From JARIHD01 sp964610985 (GTDB taxonomy: Bacteria; Patescibacteriota; Saccharimonadia; Saccharimonadales; UBA4665), in the NCBI GenBank assembly GCA_964610985.1, contig CAZSZJ010000001.1, positions 1 through 64,000 of the forward strand: a stretch of DNA of 64,000 nt, read 5' to 3'. A program made the translations under genes and the position numbers. The notes beneath the pieces were generated by a model. It was not told the DNA's origin. It saw nothing but the letters and a program-made list of their open reading frames with translations, and did no database searches. Shown in pieces: positions 58,982 through 64,000 of the stretch. Positions within the stretch are counted from its first letter, which is position 1, and each line of letters starts with the position of its first letter.

Positions 58982-59554
58982 ATGACAAACATCAAAATCA
59001 TCATTGGATCTAACCGCCCCGGCCGTTTTGGCGCGCAGCCTGCCGCCTGGATTCAGGATCTCGCAAGGGAACACCCCGAAGCAACGTTCGAGATCGTAGA
59101 CCTGCACGAAGTCGGACTACCTTTACTCGACGAGCCTATGCCCGCCCTATACGGCAAATACGAAAACGAGCACACCAAGGCCTGGTCAAAGATCATTGCC
59201 GAGGCCGACGGATTCGTCTTTGTCACACCTGAATACAACCATGCCACCTCAGCCGCGCTTAAAAATGCTATCGACTACTTGGCAGCAGAGTGGCGACACA
59301 AGCCCGTCGGCATCGTGAGCTATGGCGTAGAGGGTGGTGGACGGGCGGCAGACAACCTACGTGTGATCGTGGGCAACCTCAGCATGTATCCGCTATACGA
59401 ACATGTCAGCCTGGTTAACTACTGGGCGCACCTGGATGAAAATGGCAAGTTCTCGCCAACCGAAGACCACACCGAGCGGGCGCATAAGATGTTACATGCC
59501 CTGACATTTTGGGCAGAAACATTTAAAGACGCTCGGGCAAAACTACAGAAATAA
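58982..59554 (+). CDS. NADPH-dependent FMN reductase (flavodoxin-like quinone/azo reductase)
   Basis: A 190-aa flavodoxin-like protein. MTNIKIIIGSNRPGRFG is the FMN phosphate loop, FVFVTPEYNHATSAALKNAIDYL is the diagnostic family motif, and VSYGVEGGGRAADNLRVIV the second flavin loop. GAGGAC lies 6 nt before the ATG. It is typically a quinone, azo or chromate reductase; here it is divergent from an HxlR regulator, which in other bacteria controls electrophile-detoxifying reductases. Confidence 0.95.
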   Translation: MTNIKIIIGSNRPGRFGAQPAAWIQDLAREHPEATFEIVDLHEVGLPLLDEPMPALYGKYENEHTKAWSKIIAEADGFVFVTPEYNHATSAALKNAIDYLAAEWRHKPVGIVSYGVEGGGRAADNLRVIVGNLSMYPLYEHVSLVNYWAHLDENGKFSPTEDHTERAHKMLHALTFWAETFKDARAKLQK

Positions 59555-59571
59555 CACTTTTAGAAGTGCAC

Positions 59572-59609
59572 AAAAAACTCCTCACGGATCTACCAGTGAG
59601 GAGTTTTTT
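59572..59609. terminator. Bidirectional terminator; its minus arm encodes the last sodX codons
   Basis: AAAAAACTCCTCAC (59572-59585) pairs with GTGAGGAGTTTTTT (59596-59609). It terminates the FMN reductase on plus and sodX on minus. The sodX stop (59590) lies inside the loop, so the C-terminal residues KTPHW are read from the stem. Confidence 0.85.
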
Positions 59610-59934
59610 GCTGTTTTGGCCAAATGACCCGGGCGACCACGACGGATTCATGCAGCCAGCCAAAACTGCGGCTGTCTGTGCTATGCGCTTCGTTGTCGCC
59701 ACGCAAATATAGTCGATCGCCTTTTATATCAGCGATACGTTTGATCTTTTCCAGCCCACCGTGCCGCACAATAACAACGTCACCCACAAGCAACGCCTTA
59801 AACCGGCCAGTTGCCAACACAACAAACCCCGGTCTGAGCGCCGGCAACATGCTATCGCCCGAAACCTGGCGAATGAGTAGCAGGCTATGCCTTCTTTGTT
59901 GCTTTTGTTTCCTTAAAGATCTCGGCGATTTCAT
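59590..59934 (-). CDS. sodX: Nickel-type superoxide dismutase maturation protease
   Basis: A 114-aa S26-type peptidase of the size typical of NiSOD maturases. RQVSGDSMLPALRPGFVVLA contains the catalytic Ser in G-D-S-M; the general-base Lys is likely in EKIKRIADIKGDRLYLRGDNEAHSTDSRSFGWL, where the GDN-x-x-x-S-x-D-S-R-x-F-G block is the family's conserved box. There is no membrane helix. It overlaps the 3' end of the Ni-SOD gene by 50 bp, in the order sodN-sodX. It removes the short leader of the NiSOD precursor to free His1. Confidence 0.92.
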   Translation of the reverse strand: MKSPRSLRKQKQQRRHSLLLIRQVSGDSMLPALRPGFVVLATGRFKALLVGDVVIVRHGGLEKIKRIADIKGDRLYLRGDNEAHSTDSRSFGWLHESVVVARVIWPKQQKTPHW

Positions 59935-60277
59935 CGATCAAATCCAGCAGCTTTTGAGCTTCCTCGGGTTCGGTGTGGTGTTTGCATTCTCCGGCTTGTT
60001 TGGTAGCGCGCCAAAAGAGGTCGTGTAGACCCGGATGTTTTTCCAGATGTTCGGGCTTAAAGTAGTCGGTCCACAGCACCCATAGGTGGTTTTTTACCAG
60101 CTCGGCGCGCTGTTCTTTGATAAAAATAGCACGAGTTTTATTGGTTTCGTCCAGATCTTTGTACTTGGTCATAATGGCAAAAACGCTTAGCGCCTCAATC
60201 CGTGCCTGTGCCGGATCATACACGCCGCACGGCAAATCACAGTGCGCATGCACTTGTTTAATAAATGGAATTTTCAT
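59885..60277 (-). CDS. sodN: Nickel superoxide dismutase precursor
   Basis: 130 aa. The start at MKIPFIKQ follows AGGAGAAGAGGT. An 11-residue leader ends at HA, followed by the nickel hook H12-C-D-L-P-C-G-V-Y, in which the mature His1, Cys2 and Cys6 bind Ni. The rest (DPAQARIEALSV, IKEQRAELVKNHLWVLWTDYFKPEHLEKHP, IDEIAEIFKETK) follows the family's four-helix bundle closely. It converts superoxide to H2O2 and O2 and forms a hexamer in characterised examples. The maturase gene overlaps it downstream. The cleavage site A11|H12 is inferred from family practice. Confidence 0.96.
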   Translation of the reverse strand: MKIPFIKQVHAHCDLPCGVYDPAQARIEALSVFAIMTKYKDLDETNKTRAIFIKEQRAELVKNHLWVLWTDYFKPEHLEKHPGLHDLFWRATKQAGECKHHTEPEEAQKLLDLIDEIAEIFKETKATKKA

Positions 60278-60368
60278 ACCTCTTCTCCTATTTATCAAAT
60301 CTCCCCTTAGTATACCGCGTCTTGTCGATCACATAAGTTTTTAATTATTACACAATAAAATAAATTTA

Positions 60369-60397
60369 TTGCATTATTAAGCAAACAGGCATATAAT
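60369..60397 (+). promoter_or_regulatory. Promoter TTGCAT-N17-TATAAT
   Basis: TTGCAT (60369-60374), 17-nt spacer, TATAAT (60392-60397). The ATG at 60410 follows 12 nt later, leaving about a 5-nt leader. Confidence 0.75.
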
Positions 60398-60409
60398 GCG
60401 GGCCAACAA

Positions 60410-61492
60410 ATGTCAGGCGAAATTGTTCCCCCCGGTCCCGGTAATATGGACCCTTCTTCACAAGGGCCTGATGACCATACACCAGAACTGGCATACATAG
60501 ACCAATATATTAAAGACCTTCTTCCTGATTTCATGGGCGTTGAAGAGAATGAAAGAAGAATGGCAGCGGAAGCGGAAGCAAAAGCAGCTAAGGGTACACG
60601 AGATTTCGTGAGTGCATTCGATCAGTCCATGCCCCGAACAGATCCTCAGACCGCCGAGGAAGTACTTCGCGCCCGCGGCGTAACCACCAATATTTGGGAA
60701 GCGGAGCTATTTTGCCGTGACGAAGGGTACAAAAGAGTTTTTGAGCGAGCTCTTGACCAGGGCGACTATAATCCTAATGGTTTGGCGATTTCCGAAGCGC
60801 ATGTATTCGCGCTCTCGATACTACCCTATCTACCACCATCGAATGTCATATTTACCTCACGAAGCGCCGTTGACATCGCCTGGGTAAATCGCAGTCTGAA
60901 TATTCTTGGCGCTACGCAGTCACCAAAAGATTACCTAGAAGCGCTATGGCAGCCCGACGATCTTCTTGGGGAACTTACAGATGCCGGCCGCGACCTCCCC
61001 GAGCTACAAGAGTGCCTAGAGCGTGAACGAGACCTATTAGGTAATCTTCATTTTCTGGCGAGCGACCGCCAATTTGTGCAAGCCAAAGAAGCCATCGCAC
61101 CGGGCAGTAAGAACATTAGCACCGCGGCTTTCAATATCACCACGTATGGTAAAGGGGGTTTCAGCGAATGGGTACAAAAACAGCCAGAGATTAGGGACAA
61201 ATCTATAACCTGGTGTAATTTGGGCAATTTCGGCGACCACTTTTATTTCCCACTTGTAAACACCGTAAAACAACCTGAACTCCCCCCAGACCGTGTGGTC
61301 ATTGACCCGATGCGAAAGATTCACTTTGACCCGAATTGCACATTTGTTGCCTCATCTCAAGTTCGCTATGATGGTACAGATCCATTTATAGGAGAACTGC
61401 GGCTTGATCTACCACCCCTGGCCTATAGCAGCATCGGCGGCACGGCATTTGCCAAGCAAATCATGCGCGGCTTAACCGCCTATAATGCCTAA
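60410..61492 (+). CDS. Hypothetical protein, 360 aa
   Basis: A soluble acidic protein with no signal peptide or membrane span. It has a Pro/Gly-rich start, an Ala/Glu-rich helix (MAAEAEAKAAKGTRDFVSAF), then mixed alpha/beta sequence that includes PSNVIFTSRSAVDIAWVNRSL and a C-terminal strand-rich part (FIGELRLDLPPLAYSSIGG). Family unknown. It is driven by a strong promoter with a ~5-nt leader. The 6-bp gap to the convergent trmD stop leaves no terminator. Confidence 0.78.
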   Translation: MSGEIVPPGPGNMDPSSQGPDDHTPELAYIDQYIKDLLPDFMGVEENERRMAAEAEAKAAKGTRDFVSAFDQSMPRTDPQTAEEVLRARGVTTNIWEAELFCRDEGYKRVFERALDQGDYNPNGLAISEAHVFALSILPYLPPSNVIFTSRSAVDIAWVNRSLNILGATQSPKDYLEALWQPDDLLGELTDAGRDLPELQECLERERDLLGNLHFLASDRQFVQAKEAIAPGSKNISTAAFNITTYGKGGFSEWVQKQPEIRDKSITWCNLGNFGDHFYFPLVNTVKQPELPPDRVVIDPMRKIHFDPNCTFVASSQVRYDGTDPFIGELRLDLPPLAYSSIGGTAFAKQIMRGLTAYNA

Positions 61493-61498
61493 TTCCTG

Positions 61499-62149
61499 CT
61501 AAGCTTTTTGGCCGTTCTGCGCCCGCCATTTGGCGATTTCAGCGTGATGGCCGCTGAGCAGCACTTCCGGCACGGCCATATCGCGGAATACTTCAGGGCG
61601 GGTGTACTGCGGAAACTCAATGTTTTCGTCGTTTTCTTGGAAGGATTCTATTTCGGCACTAGTTTCGCCGCCAAGGACGCCGGGCAATAGGCGTACGACG
61701 CTGTCGATCATAATCATGGCTGGCAGTTCGCCGCCCGTCAGGACGTAATTGCCGATGCAATATTGGCGATCGATCCATCTGGTAATACGTTCGTCATAAC
61801 CTTCGTAACGAGGACAGACGATGATCAAGCCCCCTGCACGCGCCGCAAGTTCTTTAGCATCGGACTGTTTGTACTGTTTGCCGCGTGGCGTGGGCAGCAG
61901 CACCAAGGCATCTGGATCCTGGGACTTGGCGTATTCTATAGCAGCGACCACTGGTTCGGGTTTGAGCAGCATACCGTCGCCGCCGCCATATGGAGTATCA
62001 TCGACTTGTCTGCGAGCACCGAGGCCATATTGACGCAAGTCAATGTATTCAAATGTCACCGCGCCTTTATCTTGCGCCTTCCAAAGCATGCTGTTGCCAT
62101 GCACGCCCGTAAACATCTCTGGAAACAGGGTTATAATCTGGACTTTCAT
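61499..62149 (-). CDS. trmD: tRNA (guanine-N1)-methyltransferase
   Basis: A 216-aa protein, slightly shorter than the usual 240-250 because the C-terminal domain is reduced. The SPOUT-fold blocks are intact: VQIITLFPEMF, DDTPYGGGDGMLLKPEPV, LLPTPRGKQYKQSDAKELA, IIVCPRYEGYDERI (the knot, R-Y-E-G-x-D-E-R), YVLTGGELPAMIMIDSVVRLLPGVLG and HHAEIAKWR. It makes m1G37 in tRNAs reading CNN codons. It normally lies in rpsP-rimM-trmD-rplS; here an exported protein gene on the other strand separates it from khpA, and rimM is not in this position. Confidence 0.97.
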   Translation of the reverse strand: MKVQIITLFPEMFTGVHGNSMLWKAQDKGAVTFEYIDLRQYGLGARRQVDDTPYGGGDGMLLKPEPVVAAIEYAKSQDPDALVLLPTPRGKQYKQSDAKELAARAGGLIIVCPRYEGYDERITRWIDRQYCIGNYVLTGGELPAMIMIDSVVRLLPGVLGGETSAEIESFQENDENIEFPQYTRPEVFRDMAVPEVLLSGHHAEIAKWRAQNGQKA

Positions 62150-62156
62150 TACTTTT

Positions 62157-62162
62157 ACTCTA
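62157..62162 (-). promoter_or_regulatory. -10 TAGAGT, leaderless arrangement, trmD
   Basis: TAGAGT, 7 nt (AAAAGTA), ATG on the minus strand. No Shine-Dalgarno site is present. Confidence 0.45.
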
Positions 62163-62210
62163 GCAGAAAGCGTAAGTATTTACAAACTATAGCTTTATGA
62201 TATAATTATC

Positions 62211-62864
62211 ATGATTATGGCGATGAAGAAGTACCCACAGCGAAGAGACCACTTACGAAACCGAGCGGCCGTACCTAGGGCGGTGGGCAGCTGTTTGACA
62301 ATCCTTGGGCTGGCAATAGGCTTAAACTGGTATCAAGACGTCGATCAGACCAGACCCCCCGTAGACCTTGAAGCCAAGCCCACCCTCGCCCCTGATGCCC
62401 AATACTGGAATGCCTACGACAACTGTAGCATCTCATACCCTCGACTGGATGGAGTAGAAAATGGCGTGGCGCACATTGCACTGCAGCTGAATACCCCACG
62501 GAACGTAGACGCCAAGCAGGCCGCCGAGAAGGACAAAGTGCACTACGTCCCTACCCCGCGTGCCGTAGACCCCCGAACCGATACATGGGTTAATAACCTT
62601 TCAATCTTTTCCCCGCTTGCCGATGGCCCCAATGAGGCGACGTTGACCGTTTCAATGGCCGAGCTTGGTCTTAGCGGCGACAAAAACGTTGATGTATTTG
62701 TGGAAGCTACCGATGAATTGGAAAAAAATGGCGTAAGACAATACTGCGGCAGGATGGCCGTCGAAGGCACCAACCAGTCCGTAACACTCGTGGAACTACG
62801 TCATTCAGATCCGGCAGATCCAAGTCCGTTGCCAGCGCGCCAGCGTTTTGACCCGCAAGGCTAA
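62211..62864 (+). CDS. Exported or membrane-anchored hypothetical protein, 217 aa
   Basis: A basic N-terminus (KKYPQRRDHLRNRAAVPR) followed by one hydrophobic helix (AVGSCLTILGLAIGLNW) and a Pro-rich extracytoplasmic domain with two cysteines (DNCSISYP, QYCGRMAVEG) that could pair. Three ATGs lie at the start (MIMAMKK); a TATAAT only 4 nt before the first suggests that the second or third is used. It sits between trmD and khpA on the opposite strand, interrupting a normally contiguous block. No known family. Confidence 0.75.
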   Translation: MIMAMKKYPQRRDHLRNRAAVPRAVGSCLTILGLAIGLNWYQDVDQTRPPVDLEAKPTLAPDAQYWNAYDNCSISYPRLDGVENGVAHIALQLNTPRNVDAKQAAEKDKVHYVPTPRAVDPRTDTWVNNLSIFSPLADGPNEATLTVSMAELGLSGDKNVDVFVEATDELEKNGVRQYCGRMAVEGTNQSVTLVELRHSDPADPSPLPARQRFDPQG

Positions 62865-62891
62865 ATGGCTAGTCGCGCGTTTACATCAAAC

Positions 62892-62924
62892 AAAAAGACC
62901 GACACTTTTCAGGTCGGTCTTTTT
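62892..62924. terminator. Strong bidirectional terminator
   Basis: AAAAAGACCGAC/GTCGGTCTTTTT, 12-bp stem and 9-nt loop. It ends the exported-protein gene on plus and khpA on minus. Confidence 0.9.
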
Positions 62925-63024
62925 GCCACAAATAAAGCTCCCAGTCATCCTTACAGATGAGTGGCTCGCAATGAGCTATACAGGTTTTTGTTTTGAAAGG
63001 TCTTGTCGTAAAGACTGATACTAA

Positions 63025-63402
63025 CTATACATCGAGGTCGTCGAGTTCTGCAAGCTCTTGACGGGTTTTAGTTACAACAGTGCTGTTGTTGTCGCTATAG
63101 TCGTCGACGGCTGCATTGTCGTCGTTTGTTTGATAGGCGCTTGATGTGCCGCCTACGCCGTTATCTACAATCTTTAGATTGTAACGTGCGTCGTTTTTCG
63201 TACCAAGGGCACGAAGTAATGTTCGTAAACTCTGGGCAGTCGCACCGCGCTTACCGATTACTCGTCCTAAGTCTTCTGGATCTACTGTCAATTCTAACAG
63301 GACACCCTTCTCGTCTATACGCCGTTCAACACTGACGGCATCCGGGTTGCTTACCAGAGACTTGACGATGAACTCTACAAACTGTTGGTCTATACTAGTC
63401 AT
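63025..63402 (-). CDS. khpA: KH-domain RNA-binding protein (KhpA/YlqC-like)
   Basis: 125 aa from MTSIDQQ; AAGGAG lies 9 nt upstream. The first ~78 residues are the single KH domain (FVEFIVKSLVSNPDAVSVERRIDEKGVLLELTVDPEDLGRVIGKRGATAQSLRTLLRAL) with the G-K-R-G loop. A 45-residue Asn/Asp/Ser/Thr-rich acidic tail absent from typical 75-80-aa KhpA follows. KhpA pairs with KhpB or acts in RNA binding and cell-length control in Firmicutes. Here it has its own promoter (TATAAT, 63435-63440) downstream of the rpsP terminator. Confidence 0.93.
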   Translation of the reverse strand: MTSIDQQFVEFIVKSLVSNPDAVSVERRIDEKGVLLELTVDPEDLGRVIGKRGATAQSLRTLLRALGTKNDARYNLKIVDNGVGGTSSAYQTNDDNAAVDDYSDNNSTVVTKTRQELAELDDLDV

Positions 63403-63434
63403 GTCAGGAACTCCTTCCAATTATTGGTTAACGT

Positions 63435-63478
63435 ATTATAACAAAAAATGAAGCAGCTCTATCAGTGAGCTGCTTCAT
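63435..63478 (-). terminator. rpsP terminator and khpA -10 element
   Basis: ATGAAGCAGCTC/GAGCTGCTTCAT stem (63448-63459 with 63467-63478), 7-nt loop, then TTTTTTG on the minus strand. TATAAT of the khpA promoter follows at 63435-63440, only a few nt later. Confidence 0.85.
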
Positions 63479-63495
63479 TGACAACGCTTGTTACA

Positions 63496-63888
63496 CTATG
63501 CATCAGATGCAGTGTCGTCGGAAGTTGTCGCTTCGGCAGCTTCTGTAGGGGCCTGGGCCTCTGTTTTGGCCTCGTCAGGCCGGTTCTTTCGGAGCTTGTC
63601 TGGGTTACGAGTAGTGCCAGATTTGCCCTCAGAAAGTTTTACCCATTCAGGTAATTTAATTCCTTCGCTCTTCAGCAAACGTGCAGCTCGGTCCGAAGGC
63701 TGAGCGCCGTTGCCTAAATAAAAAGCAGCTTTTTCTTTGTCGAGGGTAGTTGTTTTGGCGTGTGGATCGTGGCTGCCCAAAAGTGCAACAACCTTGCCGC
63801 TTGTCGGAGTCAGACGTGATTCTTGAACCACAACGCGGAACATTGCGTGACCCTTACGACCAGTACGTTGCATGCGAATAGCTAACAT
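63496..63888 (-). CDS. rpsP: 30S ribosomal protein S16
   Basis: A 130-aa protein. The first ~80 residues are canonical bS16: MLAIRMQRTGRKGHAMFRVVVQESRLTPTSGKVV, LGSHDP, then YLGNGAQPSDRAARLLKSEGI. The last ~35 residues (EAKTEAQAPTEAAEATTSDD) are an acidic low-complexity tail. Typical bS16 is 80-90 aa. It is the first gene of the rpsP-khpA block, with a terminator between them. No convincing Shine-Dalgarno site is seen near the ATG. Confidence 0.97.
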   Translation of the reverse strand: MLAIRMQRTGRKGHAMFRVVVQESRLTPTSGKVVALLGSHDPHAKTTTLDKEKAAFYLGNGAQPSDRAARLLKSEGIKLPEWVKLSEGKSGTTRNPDKLRKNRPDEAKTEAQAPTEAAEATTSDDTASDA

Positions 63889-63966
63889 AAGTTTAGTGGA
63901 TCTCTCTTTCGTTATCTTTTAGATTTCTATACGAATCTTGCTATATTTTACAGATAACCGCCCCTG

Positions 63967-64000
63967 ATGTCAAACGAAATGGAACGACTGTTACAAGTCA
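63967..64000 (+). CDS. Possible start of a gene running off the right edge
   Basis: An open frame begins MSNEMERLLQV at 63967 and is still open at the window end. It is divergent from rpsP, with about 78 bp between. Eleven codons are too few to identify a gene. The intergenic part (63889-63966) holds the rpsP promoter region but no unmistakable hexamers. Confidence 0.2.
   Translation, partial: MSNEMERLLQV

Noticed and set aside
1..64000. Recoded TGA (as in SR1/Gracilibacteria)
   Set aside because: Genes end normally at TGA and no conserved protein needs read-through, so the standard code applies.
1..64000. CRISPR array, prophage, insertion sequence or defence island
   Set aside because: No regularly spaced repeats, cas genes, transposases, integrases or restriction systems were seen; the SF2 helicase alone is not enough to call a defence system.

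Overview
The window reads as a chromosomal segment of a Patescibacteria/CPR bacterium, most likely a Saccharibacteria-like (TM7) lineage. This is inferred, because no 16S rRNA or other decisive marker is present. Supporting signs are a histidine kinase with the SHQLRTPLSAIKWYTEMLL-type H-box that I associate with CPR kinases, a prepilin-like GFGAIEA protein, many short exported or lipid-anchored orphans, almost no biosynthetic genes, and a compact layout. TGA acts as a normal stop. I see no tRNA, rRNA, CRISPR array, insertion sequence or phage module.

Layout. 0.1-1.5 kb: an MDR oxidoreductase divergent from an HxlR regulator. 1.5-8.5 kb: lineage-specific proteins of unknown function, including a membrane-anchored protein with an HExxH motif, a possible Cys/His peptidase-like protein and a TSP3-type Ca-binding lipoprotein. 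8.5-11.4 kb: an MprF-like lysyltransferase fused to a DUF998-like membrane domain, then two decayed genes. 11.4-15.6 kb: two polytopic membrane proteins that share a soluble domain at opposite ends, next to a hybrid-free histidine kinase and a single-domain response regulator. 15.7-21.5 kb: two alpha/beta hydrolases and a ~1195-codon SF2 helicase with no canonical start codon. 21.6-29.8 kb: a P-loop pseudogene, an MFS exporter/MarR pair, a cupin, RsgA, an intact P-loop protein, CutA, a CDP-alcohol phosphotransferase, a methyltransferase and a DUF1704 metallopeptidase. 29.9-38.4 kb: a frameshifted gene, an AlkZ-like protein, an APH-like kinase, two very small proteins, a PH-like protein, a large surface protein, a Nudix hydrolase, a prepilin-like protein and a DUF218 protein. 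38.4-50.7 kb: a second epoxide hydrolase with an AraC regulator, truncated haemoglobin, a class I amidotransferase, a MazG-like protein, DUF1801, a sugar transferase, YaaA and a GDSL hydrolase. 50.8-58.9 kb: a DEAD-box helicase, a long structured intergenic hairpin, a second PH-like paralogue, a possible terpene-synthase-fold protein, an LCP protein, a PLD-like protein and a second HxlR regulator. 59-64 kb: an FMN reductase, nickel superoxide dismutase with its maturation peptidase, and the trmD / khpA / rpsP block.

Two themes cut across the window. First, redox and xenobiotic defence: Ni-SOD, YaaA, the FMN reductase, the MDR reductase, globin, three hydrolases and the efflux pump, most beside a small one-component regulator (HxlR, MarR or AraC). 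Second, promoter architecture: in about twenty genes a -10 hexamer lies 6-7 nt before the start codon, which places the predicted +1 on the ATG or GTG (leaderless mRNA), while other genes have clear Shine-Dalgarno sites. Start sites were revised here using these two signals. All coordinates and motifs were read by eye; no database search was run.
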